Position numbers and translations under genes: made by a program. Below the pieces are notes generated by a model, which was not told the origin of the DNA, searched no databases, and saw nothing but the letters and a program-made list of their open reading frames with translations. From assembly GCA_019218445.1 (NCBI GenBank), contig JAHUUM010000001.1, forward strand, positions 114,647 to 178,646: 64,000 nucleotides of DNA. The letters are read 5' to 3'. The stretch's first letter is position 1; each line of letters begins with the position of its first letter. Source of the stretch: Weeksellaceae bacterium TAE3-ERU29. GTDB taxonomy: Bacteria > Bacteroidota > Bacteroidia > Flavobacteriales > Weeksellaceae. This document shows positions 15,982-24,869 of this stretch, piece by piece.

Positions 15982-17106
15982 TTAATCTTTTTCTTGTGTA
16001 TCGTAAATTTCGTATTTTACAAACTCCGTTTCTATTTTTCCGTTAAAAAGTTTTATCTTTTCACTGTACCACAATCCTGTATCTCTGGCAGACTCTAAAT
16101 CTGAAGTAATGAACCATGCAAAAGTATTCGGGTAATTATTTTTAAGCGTATCGCCAATTTTTCGGTAAAAATCTTCGGTTTTAATCTCCATTCTTTCCCC
16201 ATACGGCGGATTGAATATTATTAATAACGGGAAATGCTCTTTTTTGGTCTGGAAGAAATTGACTTGTTTTACTTTTATAAATTCTTCTAAATCCGCTGAT
16301 TTTATATTCATTTGAGCTACCTTAATCATCAGCATATTAATATCATAACCAATGATTTCACCATGAAACTCTTTAATTCTATTCAATCGAGTTTCTTTTA
16401 TTTTCTCAAATAAATCTCGGTCAAAATCTCGCCAATTTTCAAAACTAAAATGTTTTCTGTGCAACTGAGCCGGAATATTCATTGCCATCATTGCGGCTTC
16501 TATCAATAATGTTCCCGAGCCACACATCGGGTCTAAGAAATTTCCTTTTCCGTCCCAGCCTGCCATAGATAATAAACCGGCCGCCATTACCTCGTTAATC
16601 GGTGCTAAACCGGTTTCTTTTCGGTAACCTCTTTTGAACAAAGGCTCTCCACTACTATCCAATGATAAAGTTACAGTGGTATGTGAAATGTGTAAATTCA
16701 CAATAACATCGGGATTATCTCTTTCTACATTCGGGCGTTTATTGGTTAAATCTCTAAATCGGTCTACAATGGCATCTTTTACTTTTAACGCCGCAAATTG
16801 TGAATGTTTAAAGTTTGGTGAATTTACTGTAAAATCTATCCTAAATGATTGATTTTCATGAAAAATATCTTCCCATTCATATTTTTTCACTTCCTCATAA
16901 AGTTCATCTTCATTCTTAGCTCTAAATTTATGAATTGGTTTTAAGATTCTAACAGCTGTCCTTAAGCTGTAATTTGCTTTGTACATAAAGCCGTTATCTC
17001 CCTCAAACTCTACTAATCGGTTTTTTATTTTTACGTTGGCACCACCCAATTCACTTATTTCTTTTGCCAATATCTTCTCAAACCCGTAAAAGGTTTTGGC
17101 TTGCAT
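15982..17106 (-). CDS. THUMP-domain class I SAM-dependent RNA guanine-N2 methyltransferase (RlmL N-terminal type)
   Basis: About 374 residues from the ATG at 17106; a GTG five codons further upstream is less likely. An N-terminal THUMP RNA-binding region (AKTFYGFEKILAKEISELGG...) is followed by a Rossmann methyltransferase domain with LDPMCGSGTLLIEAA and the N6/N2 catalytic motif NPPYGER. This architecture matches RlmL-N/YcbY and TrmN-like enzymes that make m2G in 23S rRNA (position 2445 in E. coli) or in tRNA. Which base it modifies cannot be read from the sequence. It is first in a four-gene minus-strand run with a TATCTTTG element upstream. Confidence 0.88.
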   Translation of the reverse strand: MQAKTFYGFEKILAKEISELGGANVKIKNRLVEFEGDNGFMYKANYSLRTAVRILKPIHKFRAKNEDELYEEVKKYEWEDIFHENQSFRIDFTVNSPNFKHSQFAALKVKDAIVDRFRDLTNKRPNVERDNPDVIVNLHISHTTVTLSLDSSGEPLFKRGYRKETGLAPINEVMAAGLLSMAGWDGKGNFLDPMCGSGTLLIEAAMMAMNIPAQLHRKHFSFENWRDFDRDLFEKIKETRLNRIKEFHGEIIGYDINMLMIKVAQMNIKSADLEEFIKVKQVNFFQTKKEHFPLLIIFNPPYGERMEIKTEDFYRKIGDTLKNNYPNTFAWFITSDLESARDTGLWYSEKIKLFNGKIETEFVKYEIYDTQEKD

Positions 17107-17135
17107 TTTATAATTCTCCACTTATTTCTTTTTTA

Positions 17136-17143
17136 CAAAGATA
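17136..17143 (-). promoter_or_regulatory. -7 element of the methyltransferase operon
   Basis: Minus-strand TATCTTTG, 29 bp before the chosen ATG at 17106; this position supports that start. Confidence 0.5.
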
Positions 17144-17201
17144 AAAGATATTATTTAGATTCTGTTCATCTTGTAAATCCCTTCATTTTTAATAAAACCA
17201 A

Positions 17202-18500
17202 CTAAGCGATTTCTCTTTTGCGACCACAAACCAAAGCAGTTACCACAAAAGCAAATAATGAAGGCACTAACCACTCTAAACTATAAGAGCTTAGTGGTAT
17301 TATATTTTTCACCTCTATAAAAATAGAAACTCCATACCCTAAATTTTCTAAAATCCCCAGAAATGAAATAACTGCTGTAGCTATAATTCCTGCTAAATAT
17401 GGTTTTTTATTTTTAACTTTCTTGCTAAATATTACTACTAATATAATAAGTGAAAATACTATAGGATAAATAAATAATAAGATATTAATGGCATAAGCTA
17501 TGATTTCATCAACACTCATTATAGAGAAAAAGCCTGAAACTACACAACATAATATTACGTTTAATTTATAATCCATTTTCCCGCATGTAAGTTCTTGAAA
17601 AAAACTTGCAGTTGCCGATGTTAAGGCAATCGCTGTAGTAAGACATGCTAAAGACATTGCTACAGAAACTACATATGCTCCTTTTACACCAAAAATAGAT
17701 TGAGAAATATATAATAATAATGCAGTACGAGAGGTCTCTTCGTTCAACGGATAGCCGGATATTGCTCCTAAATAAAGTAATCCTCCATAAATAAAAAGCA
17801 AAGCCATCATTGCAATTACTCCTGCAAAAATAGTTGCTTTTATTCTTTGGCTTATAGCAGTAAATCCTTTTTCTACTGCTGTGGAGATTATAATTCCTGC
17901 GAATATCACAGCTGCAAGAACATCTAAAGTTTGATACCCATCTAAAAAACTATTTTTAAAGACTTCTTTATTAGTTAAGGCTATTTTTTCCGGTGAAATT
18001 ACAGGATGAGCAACTCCCCAAATTATTAAAATAAATAAAGAAATTATAAGTGTCGGTGTTAAATATTTACCGATTACATCTACTATTTTCCCGGGCGAAA
18101 TTGATAAAAAAGCTACAATTGTAAAGAATATCACAGCAAATAATATATTATTGAAATTCGAGAAAATCGGTTGTATTCCTACCTCAAAAGTGGTAGCTCC
18201 CGTTCGGGGTATTGCAATTAAAGGACCTATGCAAAGTATAATTAATAATTGTATTAAAATTCCTATTTTTTCGGGTAAATAAGCTCTTAAATTCGTAAAA
18301 CTTTTTCCGCTCATTACTACTGCCAATATCCCTAAAAAAGGTGCTAAAATTGCTGTTAGAAAAAACCCAATGACTGCTACTCCCCACTTATCTCCTGAAA
18401 TTAAACCTATATATGGCGGAAGTATCAGGTTGCCAGCTCCAAAAAACATTGCAAATAATGCAAAACCCAACGTTAATATTGCTCCGTATTTTCCTTTCAT
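17202..18500 (-). CDS. brnQ: Branched-chain amino acid:cation symporter
   Basis: 432 residues with about 12 hydrophobic helices. The start MKGKYGAILTLGFALFAMFFGAGNLI is the hallmark of the LIVCS family (BrnQ), including FGAGNLILPPYIG. It imports leucine, isoleucine and valine with Na+ or H+ across the inner membrane. Coupling to the Na+ gradient made by the adjacent Na+-NQR is plausible but not shown. It stands alone after the nqr operon terminator, and no clear hairpin follows it. Confidence 0.93.
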   Translation of the reverse strand: MKGKYGAILTLGFALFAMFFGAGNLILPPYIGLISGDKWGVAVIGFFLTAILAPFLGILAVVMSGKSFTNLRAYLPEKIGILIQLLIILCIGPLIAIPRTGATTFEVGIQPIFSNFNNILFAVIFFTIVAFLSISPGKIVDVIGKYLTPTLIISLFILIIWGVAHPVISPEKIALTNKEVFKNSFLDGYQTLDVLAAVIFAGIIISTAVEKGFTAISQRIKATIFAGVIAMMALLFIYGGLLYLGAISGYPLNEETSRTALLLYISQSIFGVKGAYVVSVAMSLACLTTAIALTSATASFFQELTCGKMDYKLNVILCCVVSGFFSIMSVDEIIAYAINILLFIYPIVFSLIILVVIFSKKVKNKKPYLAGIIATAVISFLGILENLGYGVSIFIEVKNIIPLSSYSLEWLVPSLFAFVVTALVCGRKREIA

Positions 18501-18571
18501 TTTTCACTAAATATATAATGTAGCAAAAATATAAAATTAATTTTATGATTTCTTTATACTTTATTACAATA

Positions 18572-18601
18572 AAAAACTGCCTGAAAATTCAGGCAGTTTT
18601 T
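18572..18601 (-). terminator. nqr operon terminator
   Basis: Near-perfect inverted repeat with core ACTGCCTGAA/TTCAGGCAGT and flanking A/T runs, 22 bp past the nqrF stop. Confidence 0.85.
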
Positions 18602-18623
18602 AGTTTATCATCTTTAAAATTTA

Positions 18624-19943
18624 TTATCCTCCAAAGTCATCAAATCTTACGTTTTCTCTCGGTACTCCAAAGTCCTCGCACATATTTACAACCGCATTGT
18701 TCATCATTGGCGGACCACAGAAATAAAATTCTATATCTTCCGGTGTATCATGAAATTTCAAATAATTATCGATAAGTGCCTGGTGTACAAATCCTACAAA
18801 ACCATCACCTTCTGTATCGTTAATATCTTTTTTTACTTTCCATTCGTCTTCTTCCAATGGTTCAGACAACACTAAATAAAATTTAAAGTTCGGGAATTGT
18901 TCCTCTAATGCTTTAAAATAGTGAATATAGAATAACTCTCTTTTTGAACGTCCACCATACCAATAAGATACTTTTCTATCTGTTTTTAAAGTATGGAATA
19001 ATTGATATAAGTGAGAACGCATCGGCGCCATTCCGGCTCCCCCTCCAATATAAATCATTTCAGCATCGGAATCTTCATTAATAAAGAATTCACCGTAAGG
19101 TCCTGAAATTACACAAGGATCTCCCTCTTTTAATGAGAATATATAAGACGATGCTACCCCCGGATTCACATCCATCCAAGTACCTTTAGCTCTATCAAAC
19201 GGAGGTGTTGCAATACGAACATTCAACATAATTTCTCGTCCTTCTGCAGGATAAGAAGCCATTGAATATGCTCTTTCCACCATTTCATCATTCTTCATTA
19301 CAAGTGGCCATAATTTAAATTTATCCCACTCTTCTTTAAATTTCATCGGATTTCCCGGGTGATCTTTAGGGTGTGCTGTAATATCTATATCCTCATATTT
19401 TACTGTACACTTAGGTACTTCTATTTGGATATATCCCCCGGCTTTATAATTCATATCCTCCGGAATCTCTACTACAAACTCTTTAATGAATGATGCTACG
19501 TTATAGTTACGTACCACTTTTGCATTAAATTTCTTAATACCAAAGACTTCTTCCGGTACACGGATTTTCATGTCTTGTTTTACTTTTACCTGACAAGCTA
19601 AACGTGCTCCTTGTTTAAGCTCTTTTCTTGTAAAATGCGGAGTTTCTGTTGGCAATGCCTCTCCTCCTCCTTCATCTACGTGACATTCACACTGAATACA
19701 AGACCCTCCTCCACCACAAGCAGACGGTAAAAATATTCCTTGATTTCCTAATGTAGTCAACAAAGAACCTCCTGACGGAACTTCTATTGTTTCATCACTG
19801 TTTATAGTTATTTTAACGGGACCAGACGGAGCAAGTTTTTCTTTGGTAAATAATAAGATTCCTACTAAAATTAAAATTAGTACCAAAAAAGCAACTACGG
19901 CTGCCGCAATGGTCATTATCATTACAGATGCTGCTAATATCAT
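18624..19943 (-). CDS. nqrF: Na+-NQR subunit F (NADH dehydrogenase, FAD and 2Fe-2S)
   Basis: 439 residues. One N-terminal transmembrane helix (about 8-32) is followed by a 2Fe-2S ferredoxin domain with Cys76, Cys82, Cys85 and Cys117 (ACGGGGSCIQC...LAC). The FAD-binding domain has RAYSMASYP, and the NAD-binding domain has IGGGAGMAPMRSHL and ends CGPPMMNNAV...FDDFGG. It takes electrons from NADH into the complex. The start codon overlaps the nqrE stop by one base. It is the last gene of nqrABCDEF and is followed by a strong terminator. Confidence 0.97.
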   Translation of the reverse strand: MILAASVMIMTIAAAVVAFLVLILILVGILLFTKEKLAPSGPVKITINSDETIEVPSGGSLLTTLGNQGIFLPSACGGGGSCIQCECHVDEGGGEALPTETPHFTRKELKQGARLACQVKVKQDMKIRVPEEVFGIKKFNAKVVRNYNVASFIKEFVVEIPEDMNYKAGGYIQIEVPKCTVKYEDIDITAHPKDHPGNPMKFKEEWDKFKLWPLVMKNDEMVERAYSMASYPAEGREIMLNVRIATPPFDRAKGTWMDVNPGVASSYIFSLKEGDPCVISGPYGEFFINEDSDAEMIYIGGGAGMAPMRSHLYQLFHTLKTDRKVSYWYGGRSKRELFYIHYFKALEEQFPNFKFYLVLSEPLEEDEWKVKKDINDTEGDGFVGFVHQALIDNYLKFHDTPEDIEFYFCGPPMMNNAVVNMCEDFGVPRENVRFDDFGG

Positions 19944-20683
19944 TAGTCGTTGTTTTCTAAGTTATTATTTAAATCTATGTAAGCAGTATTTGTATCTGCT
20001 TTTTTTTCTCCTTTTTTTGGCTCTGTTTGAGCAGATACATCTTCTGCATCTTTCTCTTCACCACCTCCGGTTAACATTCCACCAAAACTCATAAACCCAA
20101 TGGCCATTAATCCTGTGGTTATAAAAGTAATTCCTAACCCTCTTAATGGTGCAGGCACATGCGAATATCTGATCTTTTCTCTAATCGCTGCAATCGCTAA
20201 AATTGCTAAAAACCACCCTATACCTGAACTTATTCCATAGTTTAAGGCTAATCCTATGGTTGGAATTTCACGAGATTGCATAAATAATGAACCTCCTAAA
20301 ATTGCACAGTTTACCGCAATCAATGGTAAGAATATACCTAATGAATTATATAATGATGGTGCAAATTTCTCTACAATAATCTCTACTAATTGTACCATTG
20401 TTGCAATGGTTGCAATAAATAAGATGAATGATAAAAAGCTAAGGTTAACATCTGCAAAAGAAGGATCTAACCACACTAATGCTCCGTCCTGTAATATATA
20501 ATGATCTAATAACCAGTTTACAGGAACTGTAATAGCCATTACGAATATTACCGCCGCTCCTAAACCTACTGCTGTAGATACTTTTTTGGATACTGCTAAG
20601 TAAGAGCACATTCCTAAGAATGTCGCAAACACCATATTGTCTACGAATATCGATTTAAAAAATAATTCTATATGTTCTAACAT
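19943..20683 (-). CDS. nqrE: Na+-NQR subunit E
   Basis: 246 residues. The first ~200 match the six-helix NqrE membrane subunit (FVDNMVFATFLGMCSYLAVSKK; FLPLIAVNCAILGGSLFM). The paired NqrD and NqrE contain inverted helices around a shared intramembrane iron centre; the Cys residues in GMCSY and NCAIL are the expected ligands. The last ~40 residues are a hydrophilic tail rich in E, K, D and N that is absent from Vibrio NqrE. Its role is unknown. The gene is co-transcribed with the rest of the operon. Confidence 0.96.
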   Translation of the reverse strand: MLEHIELFFKSIFVDNMVFATFLGMCSYLAVSKKVSTAVGLGAAVIFVMAITVPVNWLLDHYILQDGALVWLDPSFADVNLSFLSFILFIATIATMVQLVEIIVEKFAPSLYNSLGIFLPLIAVNCAILGGSLFMQSREIPTIGLALNYGISSGIGWFLAILAIAAIREKIRYSHVPAPLRGLGITFITTGLMAIGFMSFGGMLTGGGEEKDAEDVSAQTEPKKGEKKADTNTAYIDLNNNLENND

Positions 20684-20703
20684 AATTTCTAAATTTTATA
20701 GGA

Positions 20704-21351
20704 TTAATGTGCGTCTTCTATTAATTTTTTATTTCTACTTCTTTGTACCCAAATGATTATCCCTAAGGTAATTAAAGCCATTGGTGAAAGTAGCATAAAT
20801 CCGTTATTTTCATAGCCTAACGCATATAGACCAGTTTTTTGAATTGGATCTCCTAATACTTGTATTCCTAATAATGTACCGGAACCAAATAGCTCTCTTA
20901 CAGCACCTACTATAACTAATATTAATCCATAACCAAAAGCATTCCCTACTCCGTCTAAGAAAGATTCCCAAGGTCCGTTACCTAAAGCAAACGCCTCAAA
21001 ACGCCCCATGATAATACAGTTTGTAATAATTAATCCTACAAATACGGAAAGCTGTTTACTTAATTCATAAGAAAAGGCTTTCAATACTTGATCTACTATA
21101 ATTACTAAAGCTGCTACTACTACTAATTGAACTATGATTCTAATTTTACTCGGTATAATATTTCTCATTAAGGAAATAACTACGTTACCTACTCCCAGTA
21201 CAAATATTACCGATACTGCCATTACAAGAGATGCTTTTAATTGTGCAGTAATCGCCAATGCAGAACAAATCCCCAATACTTGAACAATCACCGGATTGTC
21301 ATCATTCAATGGATTTGTAATTAATTCTTTATGTTTTTTTGAAAATGCCAT
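20704..21351 (-). CDS. nqrD: Na+-NQR subunit D
   Basis: 215 residues with six predicted helices. It shows the family start (LITNPLNDDNPVIVQVLGICSALAIT) and the half-site FVGLIITNCIIMGR that pairs with NqrE at the intramembrane iron centre. The Cys in GICSAL and NCIIMG are the expected ligands. Gaps of 4 bp to nqrC and 20 bp to nqrE place it within the operon. Confidence 0.96.
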   Translation of the reverse strand: MAFSKKHKELITNPLNDDNPVIVQVLGICSALAITAQLKASLVMAVSVIFVLGVGNVVISLMRNIIPSKIRIIVQLVVVAALVIIVDQVLKAFSYELSKQLSVFVGLIITNCIIMGRFEAFALGNGPWESFLDGVGNAFGYGLILVIVGAVRELFGSGTLLGIQVLGDPIQKTGLYALGYENNGFMLLSPMALITLGIIIWVQRSRNKKLIEDAH

Positions 21352-21355
21352 AATC

Positions 21356-22117
21356 TTAATCTTTATTTGCTAATTTTAATAAATAAGGAGCATACATATC
21401 TAATGTACTATTAATCATTGCGGTAACACCATTTCCGGTAATTGTAGCTCCGGCAATTGCATCTACTTTATGATCGTCTTTTCTTTCATTTAAAGGATCC
21501 ATGTTACCTTTAGCAACAGTTATGCCTTCTACTTTACCATCGTTTATAATATGCTCTCCGTGAAAATCATCCATAAAAAATCTTTCCTTAATGTTTGCTC
21601 CCAATCCCGGAGTTTCTCCCGCGTGATCAAAGTAAACACCTTGAACAGTTAAATCAGGTTTTAAAGCAATATATCCCCAGATTGCATCCCATAATCCTTT
21701 TCCTCTCATAGCGATAATGTAATATTCTTTACCATCTTTTTCACCTATCATAAGAGGCAACTTTATATCTTTTTTATCCTTTTTAGAAAACTCTTTTTTA
21801 AGGTCTATTAAATATGCTTCGGAATCTTCTGTCATTTCTCCGTTTTGTAAAACATATTGTTTAATAATTATTTTATTAAAATCCTCTTCTACTCTATCTG
21901 TCGAGATAAAATTAACTGATCCTGATCCACTATACTGATCCTCATCTTCATTTTCGCCCATTGCATAAAGGATATTCTGTTGTTTTTCTAACTTTTGATT
22001 TGCAGCAATTCTTCCTTTTAAAGATGAAGCTACAAATGCTAATAAAGCTCCTACAACTACTACCATTATAATGGCAAATATTATGGTATAAGTATTACTG
22101 TCTGTTCTCTTTGCCAT
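21356..22117 (-). CDS. nqrC: Na+-NQR subunit C (covalent FMN)
   Basis: 253 residues. One N-terminal transmembrane helix (about 10-30) anchors a periplasmic FMN domain. The flavinylation motif AGATITGNG near residue 225 supplies the threonine that carries FMN by phosphoester bond; GETPGLGANI is another conserved block. An ApbE flavin transferase is needed to load FMN but is not in this window. It is positioned between nqrB (2 bp) and nqrD (4 bp). Confidence 0.96.
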   Translation of the reverse strand: MAKRTDSNTYTIIFAIIMVVVVGALLAFVASSLKGRIAANQKLEKQQNILYAMGENEDEDQYSGSGSVNFISTDRVEEDFNKIIIKQYVLQNGEMTEDSEAYLIDLKKEFSKKDKKDIKLPLMIGEKDGKEYYIIAMRGKGLWDAIWGYIALKPDLTVQGVYFDHAGETPGLGANIKERFFMDDFHGEHIINDGKVEGITVAKGNMDPLNERKDDHKVDAIAGATITGNGVTAMINSTLDMYAPYLLKLANKD

Positions 22118-22119
22118 AA

Positions 22120-23364
22120 TTACGCAGTTTTAATTTTTAAACGTTTTTTTCTTTTATTTATGTTCCCTTGGATTACATAATAATCTATGGTTGGAGCAAA
22201 TACATTCATTAATAGAATTGCTAACATTACTCCTTCCGGATATGCAGGGTTGAAACATCTAATCATAATAGCAATGAATCCTGCCAAAAATCCATAAATA
22301 TATTTTCCTTTTTCTGTTTGAGCAGCACTAACAGGGTCTGTTGTCATAAATACTGCACCAAAGGCAAAACCACCAATCATTAAATGTTGCCACCAAGGGA
22401 AACTCATTAATCCGTAAAAAGGACTTCCCGGCTCAATCCATTTTGCACTTACCGCTCCATTAAATATTAAAGCCATCACTGCCCCTCCCACAAAAGTAGA
22501 TAACATTATTTTCCAGCTTCCTACTTTTGTAAATACTAAATACAAAGCTCCTAATAGTATTAATAATACAGAGGTTTCTCCTATTGACCCCGGTATAAAA
22601 CCAAAAAACATATCTGAAGGTGAATATACTATAGGTGTATTTTGTGCTAATTGTCCTAAGATTGTTTCTCCTGAAATAGCATCTACATTTGCACCTGAAG
22701 CAATTTCGTTTGTTCTTTCAATTGCTCCTTGCACCCAAACTTTATCTCCACTCATCCATGTAGGATAAGCAAAGAATAAAAATGCTCTAATAGTAAGTGC
22801 AGGGTTTAAAATATTCATTCCAGTACCTCCAAAAACCTCTTTTCCTATTACAACACCAAAAGCTACGGCTAAAGCTAACATCCAAAGCGGAATGTCTACC
22901 GGAACAATAAGTGGAACTAAAATCCCTGTTACTAAGAAACCTTCTTCTACTTCATGCTTTTTAATTGCTGCAAATAAGAATTCTATTCCTAAACCTACTA
23001 CATATGACACTATAATTAAAGGAAGCATTTTTTTAACTCCTAACCATAGGTAATCCCATGCCATTCCTGTGCTGAAAGAATCAGCTAATCCCGGAGCTAT
23101 TCCGTTTACTTTTGCCCATTCTGCATCATGTAAAAAGTGCTGATAACCTATATTCCACATTGAGAAAATCAAACATGGAATCAATGCCATAATCACCGTG
23201 TTCATCACACGCTTAAGGTCTGCCGCATCGTGTATTTGCGAACCTTTATTTACGGAAACTTCGTCCGGCGTATATAAAAACGTATGAAACGCATTAAATA
23301 CGGGAGCCATCTTTGTATCCGCGTACTTTTGTTTTAATTTATGTAAATTATTTTTTAAAGCCAT
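22120..23364 (-). CDS. nqrB: Na+-NQR subunit B (sodium channel, covalent FMN, riboflavin)
   Basis: 414 residues, about ten helices. Conserved blocks are KEVFGGTGMNILNPALTIRAFLFFAYP and TTDPVSAAQTEKGKYIYG. The stretch VDAISGETILG in the large loop is the place of the flavin-carrying threonine in the family; the local SGET replaces the more usual SGAT. NqrB forms the ion path and quinone site in the inner membrane. There is a 17-bp gap after nqrA. Confidence 0.96.
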   Translation of the reverse strand: MALKNNLHKLKQKYADTKMAPVFNAFHTFLYTPDEVSVNKGSQIHDAADLKRVMNTVIMALIPCLIFSMWNIGYQHFLHDAEWAKVNGIAPGLADSFSTGMAWDYLWLGVKKMLPLIIVSYVVGLGIEFLFAAIKKHEVEEGFLVTGILVPLIVPVDIPLWMLALAVAFGVVIGKEVFGGTGMNILNPALTIRAFLFFAYPTWMSGDKVWVQGAIERTNEIASGANVDAISGETILGQLAQNTPIVYSPSDMFFGFIPGSIGETSVLLILLGALYLVFTKVGSWKIMLSTFVGGAVMALIFNGAVSAKWIEPGSPFYGLMSFPWWQHLMIGGFAFGAVFMTTDPVSAAQTEKGKYIYGFLAGFIAIMIRCFNPAYPEGVMLAILLMNVFAPTIDYYVIQGNINKRKKRLKIKTA

Positions 23365-23381
23365 TTCTTTGTTTAATTTAT

Positions 23382-24737
23382 TTAGCCAACTTCTTTAATC
23401 ATCATATCCAAACCATCTCTTATTATTTGCTGATGCGGTATTTTAGAAACGCATATAAATTCTGTAAGAGCAAAATCTTCCGGTGCTACTTCATAAATAC
23501 CTAATGCTTCCATTTCGTCTATATCTTTATATAAACAAGATTTCATTAATTGCATTGGGTAAATATCTAATGGGAATACAGTTTCATATTCTCCTGTAAG
23601 CACGAATGCTCTCATTTCACCATTAGTATTAGTTGTTAAATTATACTTTTTGTTAGGTGTTAAGAAAGAGAACATATTTGCTCTAAGCACACTAAATTTA
23701 TTAGGTCGTGGCAAATTCCAACCGAAGAAATCATAATCATTTCCTTCTGCTAATATTGTAATTTGATTTACATAAGCTCCTAAATAATTATCCGCACTCG
23801 ATTTTTCACCAGTAATAGGATTCCCTTCTATAATTCTATTGTTATCTCCTATTATTCTCACCGGCGAAATAACATCAGAAATTTTAGCTCCGTATTTAAC
23901 TCTTACATATCTCGGGTTTTCTATTTGCCCGCCTGTTAAAGCAACCAATCTTTGTAAGTTTAGTTTTCCGGTTTGTAAAAACTCTCCTATTACAATTAAA
24001 TCTTCCGGTTTCACTACCCAAACTCTCTCTCCTCTGTTAATAGGATCTATTTTCCCTATCTGAGTAGAAACATTTCCTACCGGGTGTGGACCATAAGCTC
24101 TATGTATTTCTACATTTTTTAATTTAGCAAAAGCTGATGTTTCACTATCTTTACTGATAGTTAAATGTACTCTCCCACTGGTAAGTCTTGCCAAAGCATC
24201 TATCGCTGTTTGTAATTGAGCTTCTCTTCCGTGTACCAAAAAATCTGCATCAGGTGCAATAGGAGCAGAGTTATATCCTGAGATAAAAATTGCTTTAGGA
24301 GTATCTTCCGGATTAGCAATTATATCATAAGGTCTTTGCTTTATAAATGGCCAGCATCCTCCTTCTAATAAGCGGCTTTTTAAATCCTCCGGACTTACAG
24401 TATCCAAATTTAAAGCAGGGAACTCAAGACTGGTATTAGCTCCGTCCGGTTCTATAACAACTGCTAAAATTTTTCTTTTTTCTCCTCGCCTTACCTCTTT
24501 AACTACTCCACTCACCGGAGAAGGAAATAAAACCTTATCATTCAATTTTGAATGAAAAACTGCTTCACCTGCCTTTACAGCATCTCCTTCTCTTTTGATT
24601 AATCGTGGTATAATACCATGAAAATCATCCGGTACAATGGCATACTCCGTTGAATCAGCTACATCTGATATTACCTTATCGGCTTCACCCACAAGTTTAA
24701 TATCTAAACCTTTACTAATACGTATGTCTTTGGACAT
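23382..24737 (-). CDS. nqrA: Na+-NQR subunit A
   Basis: 451 residues from the ATG at 24735-24737 (MSKDIRISKGLDIKL). An in-frame ATG 24 codons further upstream is unlikely because the promoter element at 24766-24773 lies inside that extension. It has the family N-terminus, a barrel-sandwich segment (VFHSKLNDKVLFPSPVSGVV) and the central Rossmann-like part. The subunit is cytoplasmic and contacts the quinone region of NqrB. It is the first gene of nqrABCDEF, which couples NADH oxidation by menaquinone to Na+ export. Confidence 0.96.
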   Translation of the reverse strand: MSKDIRISKGLDIKLVGEADKVISDVADSTEYAIVPDDFHGIIPRLIKREGDAVKAGEAVFHSKLNDKVLFPSPVSGVVKEVRRGEKRKILAVVIEPDGANTSLEFPALNLDTVSPEDLKSRLLEGGCWPFIKQRPYDIIANPEDTPKAIFISGYNSAPIAPDADFLVHGREAQLQTAIDALARLTSGRVHLTISKDSETSAFAKLKNVEIHRAYGPHPVGNVSTQIGKIDPINRGERVWVVKPEDLIVIGEFLQTGKLNLQRLVALTGGQIENPRYVRVKYGAKISDVISPVRIIGDNNRIIEGNPITGEKSSADNYLGAYVNQITILAEGNDYDFFGWNLPRPNKFSVLRANMFSFLTPNKKYNLTTNTNGEMRAFVLTGEYETVFPLDIYPMQLMKSCLYKDIDEMEALGIYEVAPEDFALTEFICVSKIPHQQIIRDGLDMMIKEVG

Positions 24738-24765
24738 AAAATAAATTTTTCTTTTTAAACAGGCA

Positions 24766-24796
24766 CAAAAGTATAAATTTGCAAACCAAACTGCAA
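24766..24796 (-). promoter_or_regulatory. Promoter of the nqr operon
   Basis: Minus strand TTG (24794-24796), 20 bp, TACTTTTG (24766-24773): a full match to the Bacteroidota TTG/TAnnTTTG pattern with the same spacing seen at 7062-7092. The ATG follows 28 bp later. Confidence 0.7.
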
Positions 24797-24869
24797 GGTT
24801 TTTGCTCATGTAAAATAAACAAATATTATTTTTTACCTTATTTGTATAAATTCTAAATAATTTAAACCT

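Noticed and set aside
24738..24809. Longer nqrA start 24 codons upstream
   Set aside because: The promoter element at 24766-24773 lies inside it, and MSKDIRISKGLDIKL is the family N-terminus.
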